From positions 20,818 to 84,817 of the forward strand of contig JBAMJV010012320.1 in NCBI GenBank assembly GCA_037951105.1: a stretch of 64,000 nucleotides of DNA, in the 5' to 3' direction. The notes beneath the pieces are model-generated. The model worked only from the letters and a program-made list of their open reading frames with translations. It had not been told where the DNA came from and did no database searches. The position numbers and the translations under genes are program-made. Positions 22,601 to 33,044 of this stretch are shown here, piece after piece (positions within the stretch are counted from its first letter, which is position 1; the number at the start of each line of letters is the position of its first letter). This DNA comes from Echinarachnius parma (taxonomy: Eukaryota > Echinodermata > Echinoidea > Clypeasteroida > Echinarachniidae).

Positions 22601-23944
22601 GCCAGTATAGTCATATCGTTTTAAAACCCCGACAGCCAAGCTGGCTGGTAGGCTAAAATTCAGTTTCCGATACCGAAAACACTGGCGCCCGGCAAATAGG
22701 GCAAAACTGATATCCTGTGCCCATTCAAAGGTCGACACCATGATTGGTGCGCCCTGCATCTCACGGTATACACAAGTCGACAGAACTAGCCGTAAAATGG
22801 TCAGCGCAAATGCGTCAAACTGTAAATATTAAGTACATGGCCGTTCTAAAATTCATCCATTACACCACCATGTGTAAGTTGGGCATAGCCAGTATATAAA
22901 ATAAGGCACTATGTAGTTTCATTATCGGTTCTAGAATAACCAATTCCAATCAGGCACAAATGGCCATAATGTAGTATGATCATCCACGACCATTCCCAAT
23001 CCGTATAGACTCGAACGGTCTCTATCTCACGACTGCAGCGGCCACTTGCCGCGAGTATACCTTGGATATGGGCCCCGGTTCATAGAACCATCTGATCACA
23101 CATCGACCAAGTGGGGTTGTAACATGGCATGTAACATCATGTAACATCAAATACATTACCATTATTCCTTTCGGTCGATAACTATGGTGTGTGGGATAAA
23201 AATCACACCGAATGAAAGAGCCCATTCGAGTCCACATGCATGTACATGTATATAACATCGCCTTATTTCAGGCCGGGATATATCTCAGATAACCCTCATC
23301 TAGTAGCCATTCCATGGCTTCTCATACCAATATACAGCCTAGGCTAATACAGTAGCCGGCTCAATCGAAAGTGGCCCAAAGCGGCTTCATGGCTCTACCT
23401 CAAAGGGAGCTGTGTACATGCTGGCCTTAATAACAATAAGGTAGATGCTCATGTCGGCCCCATCACCATCCAAGCTCCTGGTGTTTCGATCGGCTAAGGC
23501 CCCGTACTCCGGTTCCAGCAGCGGGTAGACCTATCATCAGAGGTGGGTAAATCCAGCACCCAGCGACGGGTAGATCCAGCATCAGCGACGGGTAGATCCA
23601 GGCATCATCAGCTGGTGTATTCGATGGCCGATTTTGACGTACAGATTCTCACCTGGTCCCCTGACGGGGCATACAGGTAGCGGTTGGCCGTCTCTCCCCG
23701 GCCGCCTGATGGCAAAATAGGGAGCTTCAGCTGATAGTAAACCTGGTCCCCTCGCGGGGCATACAGGCCTATCCACCCGGTCGCCTGACGGCGCATTAGG
23801 GTGTGCTGGTAGGTATGCGGTGAAAGTGTAACTTCAAGCCGGCGTATATGTTAGCTAGTAGTAGAAAAGGCTTGAGTTGAAGACGAGGATTCACCCAGAC
23901 GAGCGTGTAGAATAATCGGTGCTACTCGGCTACACACAAATATA
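19607..23944. other. 4.3-kb interior of the inverted-repeat-bounded block
   Basis: This interior is more CpG-rich and less AT-biased than its flanks. I found no coding exon, transposase or RNA gene; the open frames (up to 155 residues at 21903-22370, minus) show no family motifs. Diffuse near-repeats such as GGCTAAAATTCAG occur near 22552 and 22652. Together with the two arms it could be a large non-autonomous transposon or a decayed locus. Confidence 0.45.
23505..23610 (+). repeat. GCGACGGGTAGATCCAGCA minisatellite
   Basis: Four imperfect copies of a unit of about 22-28 bp. They are followed by two copies of CCTGGTCCCCTGACGGGGCA-type sequence (23652-23683 and 23740-23767), each able to form a small GC hairpin (CCCCTGACGGGG / CCCCTCGCGGGG). 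Confidence 0.6.
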
Positions 23945-24080
23945 CAATGGCGTTGTCGCGAAACCGCGGCGTATATATACACGGGGGAGCGAGAGCTCAT
24001 TTGCATATCAATAGAAAACCTATTGTCTACAAAAATGTGGTGCTATTTCGGCCGCAACAGATGTGCGTCCTACCTGATTC
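23945..24080 (-). promoter_or_regulatory. Right inverted arm with octamer plus TATA
   Basis: Inverse copy of 19192-19327. On the minus strand it has octamer ATGCAAAT (23999-24006) and TATATATA (23972-23979), facing left, into the block. The outer flank (24065-24110) matches the end of the small foldback at 19564-19606. Confidence 0.5.
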
Positions 24081-24291
24081 CGATTCATTAGGCCATACGA
24101 AGTAGAATCGTAGTTTCACACACCATGATGACTGTGAGTGTATTGTATCTACGCCTAGATGAATATCGCATACAGCAGGCGCTAGTCTTGGCTTACTAGC
24201 GCTTTGGGTGAAATTGCCTAGGCCAGGTTGTAAAACGGAAACGTGCGGCCGGATTATTGTACGCCCTGAGTGTGGCAACAGACTACGGGCG

Positions 24292-24440
24292 CAGCCATGT
24301 TCGTTGATTTCAGATGGCGCTCAGTGCCAAATGTCTCGTAATTTTTTTTGCTCAATACGAGATCATAGGTTCACGCAAAGTTCATGGATTGAGTCGGTTA
24401 ATTCAGCCATACCCCAAATGAATGTAGATATCATAAATGT
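24292..24440. repeat. Dispersed repeat, copy 2
   Basis: Inverse match of 14910-15070 (shared words listed there). Confidence 0.5.
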
Positions 24441-24649
24441 ATTACCCATATCCGATTGCCAATTTAATTTTGTTTCATCTTGATAAAGAGGATGAATGCT
24501 ATTGGTGGTGATGACGATGATGACTTAACCAAACTATAGTTGGTAATATTTGTGTAAAAGTATCATACCCATTCGCTGGGTAACAGTTGGGCAACTTAGA
24601 GATGGGTTATGTAAAATATGGGTCAATGAATGCGTAATTTACATTGCTC

Positions 24650-24765
24650 AACATAATAATTATAATAATAATAATACGTATTTATGAGGCGCCTAATGCA
24701 GAACAGCCTCTAAGCGCTTTGTATTACCCCTGGTCATATGGTTTAGTTCAGACCCGCACAATTAA
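24650..24765 (+). repeat. Dispersed (AAT)n plus GCGCC repeat, copy 2
   Basis: (AAT)n, TATTTATGAGGCGCC, AGCCTCTAAGCGC, TTTGTATTACCC, TCAGACCCGC: the same order as at 11920-12045. It lies just upstream of the first proposed exon of the giant GTPase gene. Confidence 0.45.
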
Positions 24766-24983
24766 CGCCAAATGGTGGATGGGTTAAGTATAACCAATAG
24801 TTGAAAAGATACATAACTAATTACCGCGTTACGGGTACATTTTGGGTACAGATTTGCCCATTTTGTGGTGGCGTTCCATGTAGATGACATAATTATGTAT
24901 TGTGGTAGTCAAATAAACTTCATAAACACATCATTTTTGCAGCAATTTGACAGACGTTTGAATTTCCATTAAAGCAGATTGGA

Positions 24984-25158
24984 ATGTTATACTGTATACA
25001 ATCCTTAGATGATCCAGCTTCATATGGTATCACGGTTTCGTTTGATAATCAAACCATCACTTTCATCAGTCAAGGACCTGTTCAACATGTGAGTGTAAAC
25101 TCTTCAGGGACAAGTACACATGCAGGATCGGCAAGCGGTGGTCAAAGTGTTCATATAG
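24984..25158 (+). CDS. Proposed first coding exon of the very large GTPase gene
   Basis: An acceptor-like TCATTTTTGCAG ends at 24942 and an ATG follows at 24984. The frame reads MLYCIQSLDDPASYG, ITVSFDNQTITFISQG and a Gly/Ser/Thr-rich end (SSGTSTHAGSASGGQSVHI). A donor TAG|gtatgc follows position 25158 and leaves phase 1. The next exon (33045) starts in phase 1, so the junction codon is G|AA and the frame continues without a stop. The peptide is not recognised. An earlier exon cannot be excluded, and the start choice rests only on the acceptor and the first ATG after a stop. The intron that follows is 7.9 kb and carries the Gypsy insertion. Confidence 0.35.
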
Positions 25159-25422
25159 GTATGCAAGATGGTAATACAAATTTCCCTAATTTCCAGCTTT
25201 TGTGAAAAGGTTCAAGTTAAAGTGAAACCAGTAAAGTGTCTAACTCCACGAAAATTATTTGGAGCTTCGACATTTCTCTTCTACTGTGTTGTTTGGCTTA
25301 TGGTAAGAGAATAATAAAATAGGGTTAGATTCGTTAAAATGCCCCTTTAGTATGATGATATATATCATTGATAATCATTCAGCTCAAGAGCGTTAATAAA
25401 CGGTCATAAACCTCGTACGCAT

Positions 25423-25680
25423 TATACAGAGCGTATCAAGAAAAGCGTTACATTTTGAAAAATTTGTCAAAATTACATTTCAAAATATTCAGAAGATTTT
25501 TTCATGTCGATAGATGCCCAATAGTCTAATCTATCAAGTGCTACTAACAAAACAAATTTCCGTTCACGCTTGGGCGAACACTGACTATTTTTGTCCAGAG
25601 TGTCGGACAAATGACTTGCGCCAAATTGAAAGAAGAGGGAAATTAAACCAGCAATCTGAATAAATAATCCCATTCAAACA
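25423..25680 (+). mobile_element. Left arm of a foldback element (TA-flanked)
   Basis: Starts TACAGAGCGTATCAAGAAAA and continues about 255 bp. The whole arm is repeated inverted at 31968-32225, with roughly 85% identity by eye. A CAGRGCGTATC end next to TA suggests a Tc1/mariner-type or other TA-targeting foldback. The 66-residue minus-strand frame here has a counterpart in the other arm, so the arms may once have encoded a peptide, but I recognise nothing. Confidence 0.65.
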
Positions 25681-25724
25681 AATTGCTCTTTTGCATGAAT
25701 TTATGATTATGTTATCATTATAGG

Positions 25725-26151
25725 CGTACCCGTGGGGGGGGGGGGGGGGGGTGAAGGGTTCACCCCATTTGACCCAAAAATTCCCCCCCCCCCCGCCCCC
25801 TATTCAAATTTTAACTGTTCTCGAGACTAATGTCAATGGTCGATGGTCTCGACCTAGAAAATTGCAAACAAACTGTGGTCTCGGTCTCGAAAATGTCGAT
25901 AATTTTCCATGACTCCCCCATCCCCCCCCCCCCCCCCCCCCCCCCCCCCGCTTACAGGAATCTCAACCACTGGGTCTTGGTCTAAACAATTGTGGACCTG
26001 GCCTCGGTTTCAAAAATGTCAATAATTCGCGGTCTCGGTTGCAAACAATTTCTACGAATAACCCCCAGCCGCCCCCCCCCCCCCCCCCCCACCCCCGGGC
26101 CCCCTGCTTAAAGGATTCTGGTCTCGGTCTCGATAATTATGGACCAGAACT
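25725..26151 (+). repeat. Poly-C / GGTCTCG minisatellite, left part
   Basis: Units of about 150 bp combine a long C-run, TTACAGGA.T.TCAA, CTGGGTCTTGGTCT, TGTGGACC and GGTCTCG words. Two to three diverged units lie here and the array resumes at 31727. The Gypsy element has split the array. Confidence 0.65.
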
Positions 26152-26293
26152 TGTAGTATCCTGACTATTCATGTTTATTGTATACTGCCCTCTGTTGATG
26201 ATGTAAAGACACACACATAATATACGAGCCAAGTAACACCAATCTAATCGTGTCTTCTTGTCTTTATTTGAGACTAAACAACGGGACATTACA
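26152..26293 (+). mobile_element. 5' LTR of Gypsy (Mag-type) element
   Basis: 142-bp direct repeat starting TGTAGTATCC and ending GGGACATTACA, with TG...CA ends. I see no difference from the 3' LTR at 31585-31726. The flanking target duplication is probably GACCT: the left copy reads GAACT (26147-26151), the right copy GACCT (31727-31731). Confidence 0.9.
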
Positions 26294-26312
26294 ATGGCGA
26301 CGAGGATGGGAT
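26294..26312 (+). promoter_or_regulatory. Primer binding site, tRNA-Ser type
   Basis: Immediately after the LTR comes A, then TGGCGACGAGGATGGGAT. This is the complement of the 3' end of animal tRNA-Ser(GCU) plus CCA, from memory of that tRNA. A tRNA-Ser primer is typical of Mag-type Gypsy elements. Confidence 0.75.
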
Positions 26313-26532
26313 CAGCCCATGTCATTTTGAACATTGAAACAAGCTAATTTTGCCACAACCACCAAGAAATTTGTCTGTATTGGTGAGTTTCTACTCGTTT
26401 TTCCAGAGCTGAGTGAGTGCAAATGCATGACATCATTCGTGTAGTCCGATGCATACAATTCGGTGTGTATAAATAACCGTAGTGACTTGATTGTGCAGCT
26501 GTTATCCTCACGTACACACTTCAAGCTTCACC

Positions 26533-27876
26533 ATGAATCCTCCTCCGTTTGAGAAGTTTGACGTCCATTCTGATTCGTCCAGTGTTGGATTGAGATGGAC
26601 CAAGTACATAAAACGCTTGGAGAACATGTTTATCGCATTCAAGATCTCTGATGATGCACAGCGACGCTCACTTCTACTGTATTACTGTGGCTCAGAAGTG
26701 GAAGAGATCTTCGAAACCCTAGCAGACACTGGTACGACGTTCACATCTGCAAAGACTGCGCTGGACTCACACTTCAAACCGTCCACATCGAGCGAGTTTG
26801 AACGTTACACGTTTCGGCAATCTCGCCAGCTAACAGATGAAACCGTCGAACAATTTCACACTCGACTGCAACGTCTCGCCTCATCGTGTAATTTCGGGAA
26901 CAACAAGGATGCAGAAGTGAAATCGCAGATCATCCAAGGCTGTAGTTCTCAAAAGCTCCGACGCTATGCACTTCGTGAGGAAAGTCTGACGCTCACACAA
27001 ATGCTAAAGGTCGCGAGGACATACGAACTGGCAGAGAATCAAGCTGCATCCATGGAGACTGCACCTGCCAGCTCAATCGAGACGTCAATCAATAGAGTGG
27101 GTCCCCCGCAAACGCCGTCAACATACAACAGCAACAGCCAACGAAACCAGTACCAGCGCACAAAATCACAAAGGTGTCATAATTGCGGCGGAGTGTATCC
27201 CCATTCTGAATCACGACCGTGTCCAGGGAAGGGTCTCACTTGTCATTCGTGCGGCAAAGCAAACCATTTTGCCAAGTACTGCAGGTCTACGACTACAGGC
27301 AGACCAAACAAGCAGGGTACTGCAGAGTCACGATCCACTATCAGAACAGTAAATACGGAATCTCCTAACATGTCATGCACTGGCGCATGCAGTTGCTGCA
27401 GCACGCGCTCTGATCAGAAGTCTACACATGAGCCAGAAGACTATGCCTTCCACGTCAATTCGCCATCATCGAGAAAGAAACCAACTGCTGTTGTCAATGT
27501 TAACGGCACCCCAGTTTCCTGCGTGATAGACACCGGGGCATCGGTCATGATGATGAGCGACGACACGTATCAATCATTCAATCCAAAACCCCATCTAGTC
27601 ACGCCCCCTGTCGCCGTTTACGCTTATGGCAGCTCATCCCCACTCGACGTGATCGGCATTTTCACCGGAGTTATCGGCTACCGGTCCATGACTGCGAAAA
27701 CAGAGGTATTCGTGACCCCACACGGCGGTGAAACGCTTTTGGATTTTTCAACCGCAACTGCTCTCGGTCTGATCCAGCTCGCGTACAACCTCACCCCTGA
27801 GACGTCATTTTCCGATCGGTTCGTGGGCATCGGAAAGCTGAAGGGCTCCAAATGTCACCTTCACGTTGACTATTAA
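26533..27876 (+). CDS. Gypsy gag plus protease
   Basis: The frame is open from 26491; ATG at 26533 (MNPPPFEKFDV) is the likely start, 447 residues. The N-terminal half is a retroviral-type capsid (WTKYIKRLENMF, SEVEEIFETL, VEQFHTRLQRLASSC). Residues of about 205-250 carry two Cys/His knuckles: CHNCGGVYPHSESRPC, and CHSCGKANHFAKYC, which is a standard CCHC. The C-terminal third has the aspartic protease motif VIDTGASV. Capsid and nucleocapsid package the element RNA; the protease matures the polyprotein. The frame stops after KLKGSKCHLHVDY, 8 bases before the RT frame opens in -1. Either a programmed -1 shift or a one-base loss is possible. Confidence 0.85.
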   Translation: MNPPPFEKFDVHSDSSSVGLRWTKYIKRLENMFIAFKISDDAQRRSLLLYYCGSEVEEIFETLADTGTTFTSAKTALDSHFKPSTSSEFERYTFRQSRQLTDETVEQFHTRLQRLASSCNFGNNKDAEVKSQIIQGCSSQKLRRYALREESLTLTQMLKVARTYELAENQAASMETAPASSIETSINRVGPPQTPSTYNSNSQRNQYQRTKSQRCHNCGGVYPHSESRPCPGKGLTCHSCGKANHFAKYCRSTTTGRPNKQGTAESRSTIRTVNTESPNMSCTGACSCCSTRSDQKSTHEPEDYAFHVNSPSSRKKPTAVVNVNGTPVSCVIDTGASVMMMSDDTYQSFNPKPHLVTPPVAVYAYGSSSPLDVIGIFTGVIGYRSMTAKTEVFVTPHGGETLLDFSTATALGLIQLAYNLTPETSFSDRFVGIGKLKGSKCHLHVDY

Positions 27877-27884
27877 GTTCCTCA

Positions 27885-29780
27885 GTGGCAGTCCCGCATA
27901 GAAGGATCCCGTTCCACCTACGCAAACGAGTGGAACAAGAACTAGATAGACTGCAGCAACTTGACATCATTGAACCGGTTCATGACACGCCGACACCATG
28001 GGTTTCACCAATAACTGTCGTGCAGAAACGAAATGGAGATGACATCCGCATTTGTGTTGACATGCGAAATGTTAACAAGGCCATCAAACGGGAGCGGCAC
28101 ATCACACCAACGGTGGATGATCTTGTTGCAGTGCTGAACCGTGCAACTACGTTCAGTACACTCGACCGGAACTCTGGCTACCATCAGCTGAAAATCGATG
28201 AAGAGTCCCGTGCATACACGGTATTCTCTACGCATGTGGGACTGTTCCGGTATAAACGTCTTAACTTCGGCGTCTCTTCGGCATCAGAAATCCTCCAACA
28301 TGCCATACAATCTAATCTGCAGGATCTCCCGGGTGTCGTCAACATCAGCGACGACATCATCGTCTTCGGCAGGGACAAGGCCGAACATGACGCACGGCTG
28401 GAACGAGTCCTCCAACGTCTTCGGGAGGTGAATCTCACCCTGAACAAAGACAAGTGTGTCTTCGCAGCTGATCGCGTCACATACTTCGGTCATGTTTTCT
28501 CCGCCAGCGGCATCAGTGCTGACCCGAAGAAGATTGCCGCCATCCAGTCCATACCAGAACCTCAGACCATCTCTGAAGTTCGCAGCTTCCTCGGTATGGT
28601 AAACTATTGTGCCAGATTTATCCCTGATCTGGCATCCATCTCTGCACCTCTTCGTCACTTAACAAAGGCTGACAGTGAATGGGAATGGAACACTTCTCAA
28701 GCAGAGGCCTTCCAACAAATCAAGCGCCGCGTATCAGAACAGTGTACTATGGCATACTTCAATCCAGCAAGCAAAACAGAGCTTATCGTTGACGCCAGCC
28801 CTCATGGCCTTGGGGCACTCCTAGTCCAGCATGATGGCCATGACAACATTGTTCCAGTCGCACTAGCCAGCAGAGCTCTCACAGAGGTAGAGCAGCGTTA
28901 CTCCCAGACAGAAAGAGAGGCACTCGCCATCACATGGGCCGTCACACATTTCCATGTGTACCTGTACGGTGGTCCGTTCATCGTCACAACAGACCACAAG
29001 CCACTCGTCACGCTTTTCAACAGCAGTCACGCCAAGCCACCACTTCGACTTGAGAGATGGATTCTCAAACTGCAAGCCTATGACTTCACAGTCCAGTATC
29101 GTCCAGGCAAGCACAACCCTGCAGACTATATGTCCCGTCACCCACAACCATCACAAGGGTCCTCTTCCGATGACGAATCCCTAGCAGAAGCGTATGTCAG
29201 CTTCGTCGCAAGCCACGCTACACCAAAGACGACAACCTTGGCCGAGATCATCGATGCCACAACACTCGATGTCGTTCTCCAGGCTGTCATCAACGCGATT
29301 AAGCATGACGACTGGAAAAACGCGTTCGCAACAGCAACTGATCACAAACCGGAGTTGAACAGTTTGTTCGCAGTTCGCGAAGAGCTCACAGTGTCAGCTA
29401 GCAGTGATCTACTCCTACGTGGACATCGCATCATCATTCCAAAATCGCTCCGCAAACGCATCATCGATATCGCTCACGAGGGTCACCAGGGCATAACCAA
29501 AACCAAAGCCCTACTTCGTGAAAAGGTATGGTTTCCGTCAATGGATCGCTTAACAGAATCAGCAGTCCGCGATTGTTTCGCATGTCAGGCCAATACCGTT
29601 GAGCATGTCAAGGAACCACTCAAAATGAGCCCCCTTCCAACCAAACCGTGGTCGGAAGTTAGCGTTGATTTCAAGAAAGCGTATCGCACAGCAGTCGCAG
29701 AGCGAAAATCGTGGAAGCAGGAAGCAGGAGTACAAATTTCTGCGGAACTATCGCGCAACGCCTCACACCACAACAGGTAG
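27885..29780 (+). pseudogene. Gypsy pol: RT, RNase H and integrase zinc finger; integrase core deleted
   Basis: 631 residues. RT: RICVDMRNVNKAI, FSTLDRNSGYHQL, RLNFGVSSA and NISDDIIVFG (Asp-Asp retained). RNase H: IVDASPHGLGALL, QTEREALAITWAV, TTDHKPL. A chromatin-distal stretch leads to the integrase HHCC finger (HEGHQGITKTKALL, CFACQ). After WSEVSVDF the frame jumps directly to KAYRTAVAERKSWKQE. In this family that sequence lies beyond the catalytic core, so the D,D-35-E core (roughly 150 residues) is missing by an apparently in-frame deletion near 29674. A 7-nt tandem duplication (GAAGCAG, about 29715-29730) then shifts the frame. The product can reverse-transcribe in principle but cannot integrate. 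Confidence 0.85.
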
Positions 29781-30273
29781 CCCGCCTGCTACTCTTCTGT
29801 TTGGAAGGCCCATCCGCACGCGTCTACCCGAGCACAGCTGCGTCCAGCATGACGATGACGAAATTCGCAAACGCGATCACGAGAAGAAGATGAAGATGAA
29901 AGCCTACGCTGATGGGAAAGGTACGACACATCACAAGGATCTCAAAGTAGGGGACAAAGCTCTTGTGCGTCGCGATGGTCATGTCCCAAAGCACATGACA
30001 CCATACTTGCCGTTTCCCTTCGCAGTTATCGAGAGAAGGGGCTCCTTGGTTATCGTTGAGCGTGAATCGCATCGCATCACTCGCAATATCTCTCGTTTGA
30101 ACAGATACATTGGCGAAGATCCGCGTACCATCACAGATGACGATGACGACATAGAGATTGAATCTCCTCAAACACGCCACCAAAACGCTGAACCAGCAAA
30201 CCAACACCGACATCGGCGCTATCCATCGCGCAATAGACGCCGCCCACCACACTTGACTGACTTTGTTCCGTGA
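29731..30273 (+). pseudogene. Gypsy pol C-terminus (integrase C-terminal part), frame-shifted
   Basis: This continues pol in another frame. It reads FLRNYRATPHTTTG, PATLLFGRPIRTRLPE, then a basic stretch with VGDKALVRRDG and a final RYPSRNRRRPPHLTDFVP, typical of the chromodomain-less end of Mag-type pol. It is open to TGA at 30273. The frame was in register with the rest of pol before the 7-nt duplication. Confidence 0.75.
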
Positions 30274-31584
30274 AACACACAAACTGAACAACTCTGAACT
30301 CTCGAAAGACAAACAGCACAAAATAATGTGTTCATTCCTTAGTTTGTATAGAAATGCAAGATATTTTCACTTGTGATTTTTGTCAACCCTAATTATGCAA
30401 AATGTAACATTTTTGGATCATTTGATGATTCCACTGTCCATTTTTCTTATTATTTGTATTTATATTATACATGCACCTGTACAACAACAACATAACAATA
30501 ATTCTATTTGGTTTAGAATTATGATATCGAGTTTATTTAAAGATGTGATACTTTTATATGCAGCGTTTATGTTGCATGTGATCGTTTGTTATTTCTGCGG
30601 AACAAGCTGATGTCCAAATTTAGATGGAAAATTATTTATTTTGATATAGAATTTAGGTTTATTATGCCCAATCAACAACAGCACTCGATTTAATTGCGTA
30701 TTTTCAAGCTTAGCGCAATTTAGTGATTTATGCTTGTTAAAAGGAAATGAGATAGAAGAGCTAGTTTAAAGTTACATTTATTTGTAATTGTAAACATTTG
30801 ATTGCATTTATGTAAAAATTTTAGCCAGCCACATGTTTTTTTTTTTGTATTGGAAAAGAAAAAAGATAATGATTGAAATTGAATGTTGCACTGGAAAAAA
30901 AAATAGCAACAATAGAAGGAAACAAAGTTTTTGTTTGTATATTATAATTGTGAACTCTGCTTTAAGTGTTATGGTTGGAAAAAGGAAGAAGTAGAAAGAA
31001 TGAGCAAAGAAAACACAGCTCAACTGCCTTATGTTCTGATTTGTCTATTGATATATTGATAAGACATACGGCGTGAAAGGATCACGGCTCAATTTTTTTT
31101 TTTAGAATTGTCAATATAAAAAATAAAATAAAATATTGTTGTATTTTTATAGAATAAGTGTTTGAAGTTTTTATGCTGAACGAATCAAAAGTCTGATTTG
31201 TTATTTCATTTTAGAATTTCAAGTTTCTTTCTTTTTCAATAGGAAGTTTAATTATTGTTTTGTTGTATGAAAGCATCATTGTGCTTAGAGTTAAAATTGT
31301 TTTTAAAAAAAAATAATAAAAAATAAATTGTTTATAAAAAGTGTTCTGTTGTTTAAGTCAGTTTATATGATACATATTAAAACAAATGGTGTTCTTGTCA
31401 TTTAGTTTATTTGTAATAATAATTATGATCAGTTAGACCACGTGAAGCTATTCTGAAATGTTTAGGCTTACTCTTATACTTGATTATGAAAGCAACATTG
31501 TGATTTGTTTGTGTCATTTTAGTACCGTTCTGTATATGTTTGGTACATGTATAGATATACATTTTATCTGAAACATGGGAGGGA
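30274..31584 (+). mobile_element. Gypsy 3' untranslated region with polypurine tract
   Basis: 1.3 kb of AT-rich sequence with no envelope-like frame. The polypurine tract ACATGGGAGGGA (31573-31584) directly precedes the 3' LTR. An untranslated region this long is unusual for such a compact element. Confidence 0.7.
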
Positions 31585-31726
31585 TGTAGTATCCTGACTA
31601 TTCATGTTTATTGTATACTGCCCTCTGTTGATGATGTAAAGACACACACATAATATACGAGCCAAGTAACACCAATCTAATCGTGTCTTCTTGTCTTTAT
31701 TTGAGACTAAACAACGGGACATTACA
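31585..31726 (+). mobile_element. 3' LTR of Gypsy element
   Basis: 142-bp repeat matching the 5' LTR with no difference seen. Right flank GACCT is the probable target duplication. Confidence 0.9.
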
Positions 31727-31965
31727 GACCTGGCCTCTGTCTCGAAAATGTTGAACTTTTGCGATCTCGGCTGCTCAATTTTCTACGACAACCCCCCCCC
31801 CCCCCCCCCCCCCCCCCCATTACAGGATTTTCAACAACTGGGTCTTGGTCTCGAAATTTGTGGACCAGACCTGGTCTTGGTCTCGAAAATTATGCAGCTG
31901 CTTGGTCTCCGCTGTTAAAATTGTCTATGCCTACCTTACCCCTACATCCCCCCTCCCCCCGCTGT
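31727..31965 (+). repeat. Poly-C / GGTCTCG minisatellite, right part
   Basis: The minisatellite of 25725-26151 continues here with the same unit words, showing that the Gypsy element inserted within it. Confidence 0.65.
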
Positions 31966-31967
31966 GA

Positions 31968-32225
31968 TTGTTTGAATGGAAGTACTCATTCGAACTGCTG
32001 GTTTAATTTCCCCTCTTCTTTCAATTTGGCGCAAGTCATTTTTCAAACTCTGGACAAAAACAGTCAGTTTTCACCCAAGCGTGAACGGAAATGTGTTTTG
32101 TTAGTGACACTTGATAGATTAGACTATTGGGCATCTATCGACATGAACAAATCTTCTGAATATTTTGAAATGTAATTTTGACAATTTTTCAAAAGTGTAA
32201 CGCCTTTTTTGATACGCCCTGTACA
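31968..32225 (-). mobile_element. Right arm of the foldback element
   Basis: Inverse copy of 25423-25680, ending GATACGCCCTGTA. With the left arm it defines an element whose size without the Gypsy insertion would be about 1.2 kb. Between 32226 and 33044 I see no gene. Confidence 0.65.
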
Positions 32226-33044
32226 GTAGTTCATTGTAAAAAGCTGACGCAAATTTTTAGCTTTTTTTTAAACCAGGAAAGCAGTGTTTTTTTTTCTTTC
32301 TTTTCACACATCATTCGGACATATCTTACAATGATTCCGGTATAAGATTGAATTCTCAAATGTAGTTTTGGGCAATATCTGACACTTTACATGTGCACAT
32401 TTAAGCAATTTCACATGAAAGGGCATTGAACCAACAATTGTATGTTTGTATACGCCTAACAAAATACATATTAATACAAATGATGAAAGTCTAGAGCATC
32501 ACGATTTTTATAAATTAACAGACTTTTACATGTTGTTAAATTTGGTCATTATAACGTAATCAGAACTACGATAAAGCACTACAAAGATTCGATACTCGAT
32601 ACACATTTTGTAACATTCGAATTTATTCCTTCCCTATATTAACCTTTACTTTAAAAATGAGGTGGTATTCGAAAGATCAATGACCAGGCTTTCTTTAATG
32701 ATCCTATTTTCAAAAGCGGTTATCAATGTAAACACACAAAATTGTCATCGATAATGAGAGTCGAATATACCTTCCAACTGAAACTTATTGCGCCACTAAA
32801 AGACTTACAAAAGTACTGTTCCAGACAAGTAAGATAAAAATTAATGAACTGAATTTCTTGGCGTTACAAACTGCAAATTTCTGTATTGAAAAAATATATG
32901 GAAAATATTGGTTTCCTTCCTTTCATAATTTTATAAGTATTTCACATATATTGTATTTCTAATAATATAATAATTATTATAACTGCATGCAAATAGCCTT
33001 ATTCGATTGTAAGAATTGAAAGTTGTACGTACCTTTTCCTTTAG

